A stretch of DNA of 64,000 nt from UBA7396 sp964527685 (lineage in GTDB: Bacteria; Patescibacteriota; Gracilibacteria; BD1-5; UBA6164): positions 124,001 to 188,000 of the forward strand of contig CAZGOC010000001.1 in NCBI GenBank assembly GCA_964527685.1, read 5' to 3'. The notes beneath the pieces were generated by a model. The model had not been told where the DNA came from. It saw only the letters and a program-made list of their open reading frames with translations, and did no database searches. Made by a program: the position numbers and the translations under genes. This document shows positions 1 through 11,669 of this stretch, in pieces (position 1 is the first letter of the stretch; each line of letters starts with the position of its first letter).

Positions 1-3000
1 TTTTGATTTTGATAAAGTTAAATTAAGCCTTAATCATACATCTGGCAATATTTTTACTTCTTTATAAACAGAATTTTTTACTCATTCAATTTTAAATTCT
101 AAAATAACTTTTTCTCAAGCTGTTTTTTTTGTTTTAAAACTTCAAGTTCAAGTTCCATTATTAATTGTTATATAATTTTGATTTGATTGAGCAAAGTTAT
201 TTTTTGTTACAAAATATGCTCTTGAATTAAATAATGCTTTTTCATTAGTAGATTTAACTTTTAATGTATAATCATAATTATTATTTCAAACTTTTAATCA
301 AGTAGGTACTTCTAAATCAAAATCTATTTTATTTACAACAAAAATAGGTAGAGTTTTTTTACTTACAACTTTTTCTCAATACTTTAAACTAAATGTTATA
401 TTACTATCTCAAGGAATATTTGTAGATTTTAGTCTAAATGCTTTATATCAATCATAAACTTTAAATATTTCTTTATTTTTACCATTTTCAAAAGTAACAG
501 AATTTCAATTAATTTCTGCTTCTACAGTATATAAATCTCAAATAGTAGGGTTTTTGTATTTATCATACATTGAAAAAACATTTGTTGTTATAACTCCTCC
601 TCTTTCTATTAAGTTTGTAGATAAAGAAACATCTATATCATTTGCAATATCTGGAGTTATTGTTACAAATTTATTAACTACAAAATTTATATTATCTTTT
701 ATTTCAATTTTATAAACTCAAGCATCTTTTATGCTTCAAATTGGGAAAATACTATTTATAGAATTTACTGACAATGTATCTATAATTTTTTTATTTTCAT
801 CATTAAAAATATTTACTTTTAATGGGTATTTAATAGGAATTCTATTTCAATTTTTATCTGTATTTGATAGTGTTATTAATAATTTTTCTGTTGAATTAGA
901 TAAAGAATTTAATGATTCTAGTTTATCTTTTTGAGATAAAAAGTAACTTTCATCCATCATAAATATATTTTGACTGTTTGAAACTTTAACATCATTTGAT
1001 GATTTAAGCTCTAGTTTATCTAAACTATTGTTAAATAATTTGTAATTAGTTACAAAAAATAAATCTCATCTAATTTCAAAAATTATTTCACTTTCTTTTG
1101 TTGAAATAATTTCATTATTTGCTGATTTTAAAGTTAAGGTAGCTTTAATTTTAATATCTGCTTCTTTTGTTTTTGAAGAAAAATTAAATTTAAATAATCA
1201 TTTATTTATTTTTGATGTTATATCAGAAAATCATAAATATTTTTTTGCTTCATTTCTTGATTTTTCATCTTTTTTTACTTCATTTTTTAAATCAAAAATA
1301 ACTTGTTTATTATTTGAATTAAATTCTTTTTTATTATCTATTGGAATTTCAAGTTTTGAAAGTTCAAATTTTATACTTGAATAATTATCACTATTAATAA
1401 TATCTCCTGATCAGTTTGTAATTTTAGCTTCTAAAAATCAAGTTTTATTAAATGGATACTTAAGAGAGTCTGAACTAAACAATAATTTTCAATTTTTTAT
1501 TTCTTTTTCAAGTAAATCAGGGATTCAATTTTTATTTAAATCTGTTGTATCTGTTGGATTATTTCAAGAATTGTTTCAAGAATTACAAACACTACAAACT
1601 CAAAGTTCTGCCTCAAGCATTTCTTTATAAAAATCCATTGATGATATTCAACAATTTCACTCACTAATTTTTATTTTTGGTGGTAACATATCTTTTAGCC
1701 AACACATAACTGCTGGAATCCATTGCCAAATAGGAACTCATTCAGGTGGTGCACATTTAAATGCAGATCAATTATTATCTTGATCTTTTATATTTAATAA
1801 ATAATTATTTAAATCTTGATTTGCTTTAAATATGTCTAAATAAGGATTTTCTCATTTATCTTCTGGATCCATTTTAATATACATATTTTTAGGATCTCAA
1901 GGAGCTCATAAATATGATATTTCATATTGTTTTTTGTTTTTAGGTAAATAAAAACTATCTCATCTCAAACTTTGATCAGATAAATAATTATCAAATACAA
2001 AAGCATATTTAGCAGACACTGATGGTAAATTATTCCAAGCTAAAGATAATGCTAGAGTATCAATATAACTTAAAGTTATTTTATCTCACATTAAATTTAG
2101 TTCTTTAGGTGGTTTATTTAATAATTCTTTATATAAATCTATTGTTGGAGCAGGATAAACTCAATTTTTTAGTAAATTATAGATTTGTAAATCAGTTCAA
2201 GTTAGTTTAGATGGATTTTTTTGAGTTATTAAATTATTAATTTCAAGCGATTTTAAATCAAGGCTTTCTTTTAATGTATTTTTAATACTTTTTAAATTTA
2301 ATTTAGATGATGTTTGAGTATTTTTTAATCTAAATAAATAAGGATAATTTATTTTTGTATAACTATTATCTGCAGCTATGAAATCAATATATCTATCTTT
2401 ATCTATAGGAAGATTTGGAGATAACATATATTTTGTTTGATTATAAACATCATCTATAGTTGGGTATTTATGCTCAATATATGATGAAATACTTTTAAAA
2501 TAATATAATTTTGTTGTTTCTTCTTGCGTCTTAACTTCCCTTTCTCAATCATCATTAGTAAATATTCTTTCACAATCATCATTAAAATATTTTTTTAGAT
2601 TTTTTCAATCTAAAAATAAATAATGCCTTTGGCAAGAATCAACACTTAAAGTTGGAAAATTATTATATGTAAAATAAAAATCTCCTGTATAAGATAATTT
2701 ATTATGAATTGCTGAGCAATTATTTATATTATTAGTTAAAATAAAATTATTTAAATAACATAAATTTGGATTTGGAGTTTTTGTAGAATCATCTATTTTA
2801 AGACTCCCTAATATATCAAACAATGGAGAAATGGCATTTGATGTATCTTTAAATTTTAGTTTATAAATATTTGAACTTGAATTTTGATTAATTGCAGTTT
2901 CAGCATTATAAGATATATCAAAATTTACTGGAGAATTTCATCCCCAATATCACATAGTTTCTCGTTTTTTACATAAATTTATATCTGGCTGTATATTATT

Positions 3001-4365
3001 TATATTAAATGCTCTATTTGCTTCAATTAATTGTCAAGAATTAGTAGTAGATCATCTATAAAAACTACAATCTAATGCATTATTAATAGAACTTGCTTGT
3101 TTTCAGTATAAAAAATTTGTATAAATATCTTTATTAATATCGAATTTTTCTGGAATTGCTATATTTCTTGAAAATCATTTTTTGACTATATCGTCTATAA
3201 TTTTTTCTAAATCTGTATTTACATTTTTTATAGATTTTTCTGATAATTTATCTAAATTTGAAATAAGTGTTGGGATTAAATCTACATTAACAACTGATGA
3301 TCAAGAATTATATCTTCAAGCATTGTGAACATTTTTTCTCATTTCTCATAGAGAATCTGCATTAAATATTTCTAAAAATTGTTTTGTTGTATTTTTTATA
3401 ATATGTTTTAATTGAACATCTGGTATATTTAGTGTTGTTGGTCGTCAAATTAAAAATCAAAGATTAGCTTGATCTCACAATATACTTTTTACATCTCAAA
3501 TAAAATCTCATTGAGAATTTGTATAATCTTTTTTTAATTTTTCTGTTAATTCTTTAGAAAATCTATTATAAGTTAAATCCTCTAAATTGTTTAAATAATT
3601 TTCATATGCTTTATACTCAACAAATTTTAAAGCTTTTGATTCTCTAATTTGATCATAATAAAACACATATGGTTTATAGCCATTTAATAAATCTTCATCT
3701 TGTTTTCAATTTGTAATTCATTTAGAATTTTGAAATAATCAAGTTCAATTATAATAGTCATTATTTTTTGAAAAATAATCATTAATTTCTTTTATATCAT
3801 CTTCTTCACTTCAAGAGTTTGGAGAAATAAATCAATGCCATATTTCTGCTTTTGGTGTTTTTATAGTATCTTTATTAATAGTGTATGATTTTTTTTCTTC
3901 ATCATAAATATATAATTTATCTTCAAAATCAACATAAGGAAATATAGTTTTTTCTAAAGCTCCTCAATTATTCACAACTGGCAATGCAAGATCTCAAATA
4001 AAAATACTTCAAATTAATTTTGAATTTCAAGAAAGTCATAAAAGTCAATTATATCATTCAAAATAAAGTTTTTCATTTATAGATGAAATATTAAATGGAT
4101 GAGTATTTTGAGGAATAGGAACAATAATAGTTTTTGTATTTTCTAAAGTTTTTTGAATATTTTTTGCATAAGTTTCGACACTATTTTTTATACTAGGATA
4201 AATCTCTTCTTCAACTATTAATGAAACAAGATTATATTTTGTATCATCTGCAGCAGATAAATTATCTACAAGTGAAAAAAAAGAGTTTTGTATAGTAAAA
4301 GAAAATAATATTGAAAAAATAAGCAAATAAGAAACAAATTTTTGAAATCTAGTGTAATTTAACAT
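1..4365 (-). CDS. Giant secreted surface protein, C-terminus beyond window
   Basis: Starts at 4365 and stays open (no TAA/TAG) for 1455 codons to the window edge, so the C-terminus is missing. Residues about 10-38 form a hydrophobic signal peptide (KFVSYLLIFSILFSF), so the protein is exported. Residues 40-930 are rich in Trp, Asn and aromatics and match no family I recognise. A Cys-x-x-Cys near 925 and a calcium-loop-like stretch at 942-950 (DLNKNGIPD, thrombospondin type 3 style) form a linker to a region of beta-rich, probably Ig-like repeats from about 960 on. A large adhesin or cell-surface protein is the likely role; this is inference. TGA codons occur throughout and read as Gly. Confidence 0.8.
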
Positions 4366-4395
4366 ATTAAAGTATTTTAAAAATATTTTTATAGT

Positions 4396-4423
4396 ATTTT
4401 AACATATTTTTTGTTTTTTTCAA
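4396..4423 (-). promoter_or_regulatory. Promoter of the giant surface protein
   Basis: On the minus strand, TTGAAA (4418-4423) and TAAAAT (4396-4401) are separated by 16 bp and lie about 30 bp before the start codon at 4365. This is a sigma70-like arrangement divergent from the trigger factor promoter. Confidence 0.55.
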
Positions 4424-4471
4424 AAAATAATTTTAATAATATTACTCTTTTCCAAAAATTAAAAATAAATA

Positions 4472-4499
4472 TTGAAATATTTCAAAAAATAGTTATAAT
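4472..4499 (+). promoter_or_regulatory. Promoter of tig
   Basis: TTGAAA (4472-4477), a 16-bp spacer and a perfect TATAAT (4494-4499) lie about 30 bp upstream of the trigger factor start. No Shine-Dalgarno sequence is seen between the -10 box and ATG 4530. Confidence 0.6.
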
Positions 4500-4529
4500 T
4501 TCCCCACTTATTTTTAATTTAATAATGAT

Positions 4530-5825
4530 ATGAAATCGAGTATAAAAAAACTAGAAAAATCAATAATTGAACTAACTATTGAAGAAGGCAAAGAAAATAT
4601 TGCAAAATATAGAAAAAAAGTCTTAAATGATTTAAGAAAAAATGCTGATATAAAATGATTTAGAAAATGAAGTAATATTCCTGATGAAGTTATTTTAAAA
4701 AACTACTCAGAAGAAAGAATTTCAACTTTAATGATTGATGAAGCATTAAATAAACTTTATTGAGAAGCTTTAAAAGAAAACAAAATACTTCCAATAGCAC
4801 AATGAGAAGTAAAAGAAATAAAATCTCAAGATCCTTTAATTGTTGTTATGCATATAGAAGTTTTCCCTGAAATAAGCATTGATGACAAATATAAATCAAT
4901 AAAACTTAAAAAAAATACTTTTAAAGTAGAAGAACAAGAAGTTTTAGATGCACTTGATGAAATACAAAAAAAATTCACTCATTTTCATGAAGCAGAAAAT
5001 GATTATGAAGCAAAAACTTGAGATAAATTATTTATAAATACTACTTGATATGATACTTCTTGAAATAAACTAGAAAATACTTCTATGGAAAATTATCCTT
5101 TAATTTTATGAAGTAATGTTTTAGTTCCTTGATTTGAAGAATGACTTGTTTGAAAAAAAGTAAATAATAAAGTAAAATTAGATATAACTTTCCCAAAAGA
5201 TTATCATAATGATAGTTTTAAATGAAAAAAAACTAATTTTGAAGTTGAAATATTAAAAATTGAGAAATCTCATAAACCTGAATTTACTCCTGAATTTATA
5301 AAAGACTTAAGATGAAAAGAATTAGATTTTGAATGATTTAAAGCTTTAATAAAAGAAGAATTACTTGAAACAAAAGAAACAAATGCAAGAATGCTTGATG
5401 AAAATGCTTTAATGGATGAACTTATGAAAGTTTCAAAAGTTGATTTTTGAGATAGTATGTTAAAAAATCAAACATCTAGAGTTTATGAAGAAATTAAACA
5501 AAATATAGTTCAATCTTGAGCTAAAGTAAATGATTATATTTCATCTTTATGATTAACTGAAGATGATTATATAGAAAAAAATATAAAACCGATTGCTATA
5601 AAAAGATTAACTTCTGAATTAATACTTCATAAGTTAGCTGAAATTGAAAAAACTGAAGTTACTCAAGAAGAAGCAAATAAAGAAATTGAAAAAATAATGT
5701 CTAGATTTGGTTCTGAAGATGTAGTAAAAAGATTAAAAGAATTATACACTCCTTGAACTAAATACTATGAAGAATTATCTCAAAGAATAGTTTACAGAAA
5801 ATTAATTGATAGCTTTTTTAATTAA
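4530..5825 (+). CDS. tig: Trigger factor, ribosome-associated chaperone
   Basis: 431 residues, the usual size. The N-terminal ribosome-binding domain carries the FRKGSNIPDEVI signature near residues 43-54 (both glycines of the region encoded by TGA), followed by a PPIase-like FKBP domain (about 155-250) and a long helical C-terminal domain. It binds nascent chains at the ribosome exit tunnel. It stands alone between a divergent promoter and a convergent terminator. The ATG at 4525 is out of frame, so 4530 is the start. Confidence 0.93.
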
Positions 5826-5828
5826 AAA

Positions 5829-5865
5829 ATAAAGACTAATTTCAAAATTAGTCTTTATTTTATTA
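5829..5865 (+). terminator. tig terminator
   Basis: A 15-bp inverted repeat built around AAAGACTAATTT / AAATTAGTCTTT, followed by a T-rich tail, lies 3 bp after the tig stop codon. Confidence 0.8.
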
Positions 5866-5879
5866 TTACTAATAAATAA

Positions 5880-5908
5880 AAAAAAACTTGTTTTACAAGT
5901 TTTTTTTT
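5880..5908. terminator. Bidirectional terminator at the end of the ribosomal operon
   Basis: AAAAAAACTTG / CAAGTTTTTTT with a 5-nt loop has A/T runs on both sides, so it can work on both strands. On the minus strand it overlaps the rplO stop codon (5907-5909) and ends the ribosomal operon. Confidence 0.7.
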
Positions 5909-6362
5909 ATTTTGTTTCAACAGATCATCCTGCTTTAGTGATTTTTTCAAGAGCAGATTTAGAAATTTTATCAGCTTTTAGAGTAATTTTTTTAGTAATT
6001 TCTCCATCAGCTAAAATTTTTACTAAATCATTTTTATTTCTTAAAACTCAGTGATTTAATAAAACTTCTTTATTAATTTCAGTTATACCATTTGATGCTA
6101 AAACTTCTAGTTGAGAAATATTTATAGCAGTATATCTAACTGTAAATAAAGAATTTTTAAATCATTTTAATTTAGGCATTCTTCTAAAAAGTGGAGTTTG
6201 TCCTCATTCAAACCAAGGAGCAACTCAACCTCAAGCTCTAGAATTTTGACCGTTTAATCATCTTCCACAGTAAGTTCATTTTCCTGATCCATTTCATCTT
6301 CAAAGTCTTTTAGACTTTTTTTTAGAACCAAATTCTGGTTTTATATCATTTAATGAAAACAT
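5907..6362 (-). CDS. rplO: 50S ribosomal protein L15
   Basis: 151 residues. The N-terminal loop GSKKKSKRLGRGNGSGKGTYCGRG and the following GGGVAPWFEGGQTPLFRR region are the L15 hallmark; most of those glycines are TGA while the Trp is TGG. L15 binds 23S rRNA late in 50S assembly. It is the last gene of the operon, 33 nt after rpsE. rpmD (L30), normally between rpsE and rplO, is missing, as reported for CPR bacteria. No secY follows. Confidence 0.95.
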
Positions 6363-6395
6363 AATTATTTTTTTAATTAAATAAAATCAAGTTTC

Positions 6396-6884
6396 TTATT
6401 TAAAAGAACTTAAGGCTTTTATAGTAGCTCTAGCATTATTTATTTTGTTTGTAGAACCATGTCTTTTACCTAAAACATCTTTATATCAAGCAACAGCTAA
6501 AACTTTTCTCATAGCTCAACCTGCAATTATTCATGTTCATTCAGTAGCTGGATGAACCATAACTTTTGCTGATTTTAATTTTAACTCTATATTATATGGC
6601 ACAGTTCAATTTTCAATTTTTACTTTTACCATATTTTTCTTAGCATCATTAACAGCTTTAGCAATAGCATCAACAACTTCCCAAGATTTTCAAGTTCAAA
6701 GTCAAACTTTTCCTTTTCCATCTCATAAAACTATTACAGCTCTAAATCTTAATTGTCTTCATCAAGATGTAACTCTAGTAACTCTATCAATAGAAAGAAG
6801 TTCTTCTTTATACTCTTTTTCTTGTTTAAAAGTATTTGATTGTTTTTTAAAGTTCTTTTTAACTTCTCAATTAGTCATAAACAT
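6396..6884 (-). CDS. rpsE: 30S ribosomal protein S5
   Basis: 162 residues with the S5 double-stranded RNA-binding core (RVTRVTSGGRQLRFRAVIVLGDGKG) and C-terminal domain (VHPATEGTGIIAGGAMRKVLAVAG, NNARATIKAL). S5 takes part in decoding fidelity in the small subunit. Two in-frame ATGs exist at 6884 and 6878; the upstream one is reported, and the choice changes only two residues. It follows rplR by 14 nt. Confidence 0.95.
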
Positions 6885-6898
6885 TTTAAATTTAAATA

Positions 6899-7240
6899 TT
6901 AAAATTTTAATCAAGCAGATCTAGCAGCATTTGCTAAAGCCTCTACTCTACCATGATAAGCAAAACCTCATCTATCAAAAACAACTTCTGAAATATTTAA
7001 TGATAAAGCTTTTTTTGCTAAATTTTCTCAAACTTGAGATGCTCTCTCAGTTTTAGTTCATTTTTCAATTTTTATATCATTAAAAGAACATAATGTAGTT
7101 CAAGTAACATCATCAATTAATTGAGCATATATATTAGCATTGCTTCTATATACACTTAAACGAGGTCTAGAACTAGTTCAAGAAATTTTTGCTCTAATTC
7201 TATTTTGTCTTTGTAATCTTTTTACAAATTTTTCTAACAT
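6899..7240 (-). CDS. rplR: 50S ribosomal protein L18
   Basis: 113 residues. Shows the L18 signature RPRLSVYRSNANIYAQLIDD and the C-terminal VVFDRGGFAYHGRVEALANAARSAGL, with GG encoded by TGA/GGT. L18 binds 5S rRNA in the central protuberance. The spacer before it (7241-7332) contains a run of ATTATAA heptamers. Confidence 0.95.
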
Positions 7241-7245
7241 AATAT

Positions 7246-7276
7246 TATAAATTATAAATTATAAATTATAAATTAC
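7246..7276. repeat. Tandem ATTATAA heptamer in the rplF-rplR spacer
   Basis: About four consecutive copies of the heptamer ATTATAA or close variants fill the intercistronic gap. Similar AGTTATAA/ATTATAA tracts lie in other gaps of the same operon (around 7885-7918, 9920-9949 and 12001-12036). Confidence 0.6.
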
Positions 7277-7332
7277 AAATTTAGAAGTTAAAATTAATTT
7301 TTATTATTAATTTCTAAATTCTAATTTTTTAA

Positions 7333-7878
7333 TTATTTACCTGTTTTTCAAGCTTTTCTTCTAATTACTTCTCAAACATATTTAATTCATTTTCCTTTAT
7401 AAGGCTCTGGTTTTTTCATTGCTCTTATTTTTGAAACAAATTCTCAAAGTAATTGTTTATCACTTGAAGAAAAGTGAATAGTATTTTTTAATTTTTCATC
7501 AGCCTTTAGAGTAACTCATTTTGGAGCTTCTACTTCTACTTTATGAGAATATCAAATACTTAAAATTAATTTAGTTCCAGATACTTCCATTTTATATCAA
7601 ACTCAATTTATTTCAAGAGATTTTGAATATCAAACAGAAACTCATGTAACCATATTATTAATATTTGCTCTAGTAGTTCCCCATAAAGCTTTAGATAAAG
7701 GATTTTCTAAATCTTTTGGATTTACTTTTATGTTATTTTCCTCAACTGAAACTGAAACTAAATCATGTATTTCTCAATTTAAGCTTCAAAGTGGTCAAGT
7801 AACTGAAATAACATTGTCAGTAATTTTTACTTCTACTTTTTCTGGAATAACTACAGGCAATTTACCAATTCTAGACAT
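7333..7878 (-). CDS. rplF: 50S ribosomal protein L6
   Basis: 181 residues. Starts MSRIGKLPVVIPEKVEV and ends in the conserved L6 motif KPEPYKGKGIKYVGEVIRRKAGKTGK, where several glycines are TGA. L6 is made of two related alpha/beta domains and lies near the factor-binding site of the large subunit. It follows rpsH by 64 nt. Confidence 0.96.
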
Positions 7879-7942
7879 ATATAAAAGTTATAAAGTTATA
7901 AAATTTAAAAGTTATAAAGGAATTTTTCCTTTAAAAAACTAA

Positions 7943-8338
7943 TTAAAATATTTCACACATAAGTTCACCTCAAACATTTAGAGTTCTTGCTTCATATCAA
8001 GTAACTACTCATTTTGGAGTTGAAATTACATATATTCATTTACCATTTCTAGATTTTTTAATATCTTTTGCTCAAATATAAATTCTTTGTCCTGGTTTAG
8101 AAATTCTTTTAAATGTAGGAACATATTTTGTTAATCTTACATCGTTTAATTTAACTAGTAAAGATTTTTTATTATCACCTTCATCAATTTCTTCAAAAGA
8201 AACTATGTATTTATTTTTTTGCAATATTTTTAATAAATCTGATTTTAATTTAGAGTATGGAGACGAAACTTCTAAAATTCTTGCCATATAAGCATTTCTA
8301 AGTCTAGTCAATAAATCTCCTATTGGATCTATTATCAT
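7943..8338 (-). CDS. rpsH: 30S ribosomal protein S8
   Basis: 131 residues, the usual length. N-terminal MIIDPIGDLLTRLRNAYMA and C-terminal GVVTGYEARTLNVGGELMCEIF are standard S8. The internal TGA after KPGQRIYI would truncate the protein at 88 residues under the standard code, removing the rRNA-binding C-terminal domain. S8 organises the central domain of 16S rRNA. Confidence 0.96.
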
Positions 8339-8372
8339 AATTATAAAACTTAATAAACTAAATTTAATTTTT

Positions 8373-8594
8373 CTACCAACTTGATTTTCTTACACCTGGT
8401 AATTCTCAAGCATTTGCTTTTTCTCTAATACAAATTCTACATAAATCGAATTTTCCTATATATCATCTAGTTCTTCAACATACACTACATAAATTAAAAA
8501 CTTTTGTAGCAAATTTTGGTTTTCTGTTATCTGCTAAGCTTCTTAGAAATTTTGTTTTTAATTTCTCAGCTTTTGCAATTTTTGACTTTCTCAT
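8373..8594 (-). CDS. rpsN: 30S ribosomal protein S14, zinc-binding form
   Basis: 73 residues with two CxxC pairs (CSVC about residues 36-39, CRIC about 52-55), so the short zinc-binding (type Z) S14. It ends KSSW with a genuine TGG Trp, which shows that UGG and UGA are read differently. It lies between rplE and rpsH as usual. Confidence 0.95.
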
Positions 8595-8619
8595 TATTTT
8601 TTACTTTAAAAATTAAAAA

Positions 8620-9159
8620 TTATTTAGAAAAAGGGAATCCTAGATCTTCAAGTAACATTTTTGAAGATTTAGAGTCTTTAGTATTTGTTTTAATTGTAAT
8701 TTGTAAACCATGTGGTTTTACAACATCTAATTGTGGAACTTCTGGAAATATAGTGTGTTCTTTAATTCAGAAATTGTAATTTCAATCTAAATCAAAACTT
8801 TTTTTATTTATTCATCTAAAATCTTTAACTCTTGGTAATACAACATTTACAAGTTTTTCTAAAAATGCATACATATTATCTCATCTTAAAGTTACAGATA
8901 ATCAAACAGGCATTCATTCTCTTAATTTAAAGTTTGAAACTGCTTTTTTAGCAAGTCTAACTACAGGTTGTTGTCCTGATATTAATGCTAAATCTTGTTT
9001 TAAAGAAGAATAATCTTTATTTCAAGTTTTAATATAAGTTCAAATTCACATATTTAAAACAACTTTCTCTATTTTTGGAGTTTGCATTACATTTGATAAC
9101 TCTAATTTATTTTTCAAACTAGGAGCTATCTCTTTAATATATTTATCTTTAATATACAT
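8620..9159 (-). CDS. rplE: 50S ribosomal protein L5
   Basis: 179 residues, the family length. Typical motifs are KIEKVVLNMGIG, LALISGQQPVVRLAKKAVSNFKLREG and the C-terminal HTIFPEV. L5 binds 5S rRNA and contacts P-site tRNA. It starts 22 nt after rplX. Confidence 0.96.
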
Positions 9160-9181
9160 TTTGTAGTAAATTAGTGAAATA

Positions 9182-9526
9182 TTATTTTATTATATAATCT
9201 TTAGCTTCTCCTCCTTTAACTTTTAAAGCCATTTTAGAGAATCTAAATTTTTTAGTTGTTGATTTCTCTTCTATAAAGACAAATCATACTCTTGTTGGTT
9301 TTTTTGTAAATGGACATACTAACATTACATTTGAAACTGCAATTGGAGCTTCTTTTTTAACAGATTGTCCAGCTTGAGTTCCCATTTTTTTGTAATTTCT
9401 AGTAACCATATTTACACCCTCAACAATTATTTTATTTGTTTTAGTTAAAACTTTTAAAACTTTACCTTCAGTTTTTTTATCTTTTCAAGATATAACTAAA
9501 ACTTTATCATCTTTTCTAATTTTCAT
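9182..9526 (-). CDS. rplX: 50S ribosomal protein L24
   Basis: 114 residues. The N-terminal KOW motif (KIRKDDKVLVISGKDKKTEGKVLKV) with GKDKG-like loop and the following VEGVNMVTRNYKK are characteristic. L24 starts 50S assembly at the 5' end of 23S rRNA. It overlaps no neighbour, with 19 nt from rplN. Confidence 0.95.
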
Positions 9527-9545
9527 AAATTTTAATTATTATAGA

Positions 9546-9914
9546 TTATAAAACTTCTGGAGCCATACTTACGATTTTTTGAAATCATTTAGCTTTTAAC
9601 TCTCTTGCAACTGGTCCAAATATACGAGTTGCCTTTGGTTCACCTTTCTCATCAATTATAACACAAGCATTGTCGTCAAATCTTATAAAACTTCCATCAG
9701 GTCTTGAAATTTCTTTAGCAGTTCTAACAATAATTGCTTTTACTACTTTTTTCTTTTTTATATTTCCATCTGGATCTGCTTTTTTAACTGACACTACTAT
9801 TGTATCACCAATTGAAGCATATCTTCTGTGAGAACCTCATAAAACTTTTATACATAAAACTTCTTTAGCTCAAGAGTTATCAGCAACAACTAATCTTGAT
9901 TCAGTTTGTATCAT
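9546..9914 (-). CDS. rplN: 50S ribosomal protein L14
   Basis: Exactly 122 residues, the invariant L14 length. Carries GSHRRYASIGDTIVVSVKKADP, VVKAIIVRTAKEISRPDGSFIRFDDNACVII and C-terminal GPVARELKAKGFQKIVSMAPEVL. L14 forms intersubunit bridges. The 102-nt gap from rpsQ is AT-rich and repeat-like. Confidence 0.97.
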
Positions 9915-10016
9915 ATTTTTTATAGTTATAAGTTATAAATTATAAGTTTAAATTTAAAAAATTGTAGCTAAATTTTAAGATATTGATTCTTAATTATTTA
10001 ACACATATTTTTTAAA

Positions 10017-10244
10017 TTAACTTTCACTAACAACTTCCCATCTTTTCAATTTAGAAAGAGGTCTAGTTTCTTTAATAGTAACTACATCTCAGATATTGAA
10101 TTTATTTTCTTCATCGTGAGCATAAAATTTTTTAGTTACTTTAAATCTTTTTTTATATTTAGAGTGACTTTTGTAAAATTGAACAGATACAACTACTGTT
10201 TTATCCATTTTATTACTAGACACTACACCTTTTTTAAATCTCAT
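10017..10244 (-). CDS. rpsQ: 30S ribosomal protein S17
   Basis: 75 residues, OB-fold protein. Motifs: GVVSSNKMDKTVVVSVQFYKSHSKYKKRFKVTKKFYAHDE and GDVVTIKETRPLSKLKRGEVV. S17 binds helix 11 of 16S rRNA. It follows rpmC by 20 nt. Confidence 0.95.
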
Positions 10245-10264
10245 ATTTTTAAAAATTTTAAATA

Positions 10265-10456
10265 TTAAATAGATTTTTCAGTTATAAGAGTATTTAATAC
10301 TGCTATATATCTTCTTAAAGGTTTAACTAAATGAGTTTGTTTTAATTCATTTAAATTAAGCTTCATAGTTAATTCAAGTAATTTTTTTCTTGATTCAACT
10401 AATTCTTTATTAAGATCTGAAAGTTCTAATTTTCTTAAATCTTTTATTTCTTTCAT
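10265..10456 (-). CDS. rpmC: 50S ribosomal protein L29
   Basis: 63 residues, all helical, with the usual EIKDLRKLELSDLNKELVESRKKLLELTMKL. One of the few genes in the window free of TGA codons. L29 lies at the exit tunnel and helps form the docking site for trigger factor, encoded at 4530-5825. Confidence 0.95.
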   Translation of the reverse strand: MKEIKDLRKLELSDLNKELVESRKKLLELTMKLNLNELKQTHLVKPLRRYIAVLNTLITEKSI

Positions 10457-10505
10457 AATTTTATTATAAAGTTTGTAAAATTTTTACTTTAAGTTTCTTA
10501 TAAAA

Positions 10506-10910
10506 TTAGTCAACTAAAATTTTAGTTTTAACAGGTAATTTATAAGATGCAAGTCTAAAAGCAACCCTAGCATCTTCTGGAGATACTCAAGTTATTTCAA
10601 ATAGTATTCTTCCAGGTTTTACAGGAGCTCTAAACATTTCTAAAGATCATTTACCTCACCCCATTGGAACTTCCAAAGGTTTAGTAGTAAAAGGTTTATC
10701 TGGAAATATTCTAATCCAAATTTTTCCTCATCTTTTTACTTGACGAACCATTGCTCTTCTTGCTGCTTCAATTTGTCTTGATGTAATAAATCATCTAGTT
10801 GAAGCTTTTAATGCATAATCTCAAAAACTAATAGTAGACCCTCTTATTGCAAGTCATTTAAGTCTTCATCTATGAGTTTTTCTATATCTAGCTTTCTTAG
10901 GTTGTAACAT
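10506..10910 (-). CDS. rplP: 50S ribosomal protein L16
   Basis: 134 residues. MLQPKKARYRKTHRGRLKGLA at the N-terminus and ITSRQIEAARRAMVRQVKRGGKIGIRIFPDKPFTTKPLEVPMGGGKG in the middle are diagnostic. L16 shapes the A-site of the peptidyl transferase centre. A weak hairpin lies in the spacer before it. Confidence 0.97.
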
Positions 10911-10979
10911 AAAAACTAACATTAGTATATAAAATTTTTCTAAAAGTCAAGTTTTTTATTTTTCATGACTTTTATATTT

Positions 10980-11615
10980 TTATTTCTTTTTAAATATATC
11001 TCCTTTATATATCCAAACTTTTAATCAAATAGTTCAATATACTGTTTCTGCTCTAGTAGATATATAATCTATATCTGCTCTTATAGTTTGAGTTGGTATA
11101 TTTCATTCTTTAAAAGTTTCTCTTCTTGCTATATCTGTTCAGTTAAGTCTTCATCAAACTTTAACTTTTATTCATTTAGCTCATTTTTCCATAGCTTTTG
11201 CAATAGCTTGTTTAATTGCTCTTTTATAAGGCATTCTTTTTTCAACTTGATTTGAAATCATAAATCAAACTATTTTAGCATTAATTTCTGGAGTTTTAAC
11301 TTCTTTAACAGTTATTTTAACTTTGCTTGCAGTTTTTTTAGATAATTTACCTTCTAAAACTCAAACATTTTCACCTTCTTTTCATAATATTAAAGATGAT
11401 TTTGCTGTATAAACAGTAACTAGAACTTCTTTATCATTTCTTGAAACAATAATATCTCAAGTTGGGATATCTTTAAATTCTTTTTTTAAAATAGCTCTAA
11501 TTTTATTGTCTATAAGTAACTCAGAAGCATATTCTTGTTTTGAAGCAAACCATGTAGCAGACCAATTTTTAATATATGGTATTCTAAAGGCTTGTGGACT
11601 TACTTTGTGTCACAT
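10980..11615 (-). CDS. rpsC: 30S ribosomal protein S3
   Basis: 211 residues. N-terminal MGHKVSPQAFRIPYIKNGSATGF, KH domain (VLVTVYTAKSSLILGKEGENV) and C-terminal GAKGIKVKVGGRLNGTDIARRETFKEG. S3 lines the mRNA entry channel and has helicase activity. It follows rplV by 54 nt. Confidence 0.96.
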
Positions 11616-11669
11616 AGTATATAAATTAATAATTAATAGTTAAAATTAATAATCAAAGTTATTAATTGT

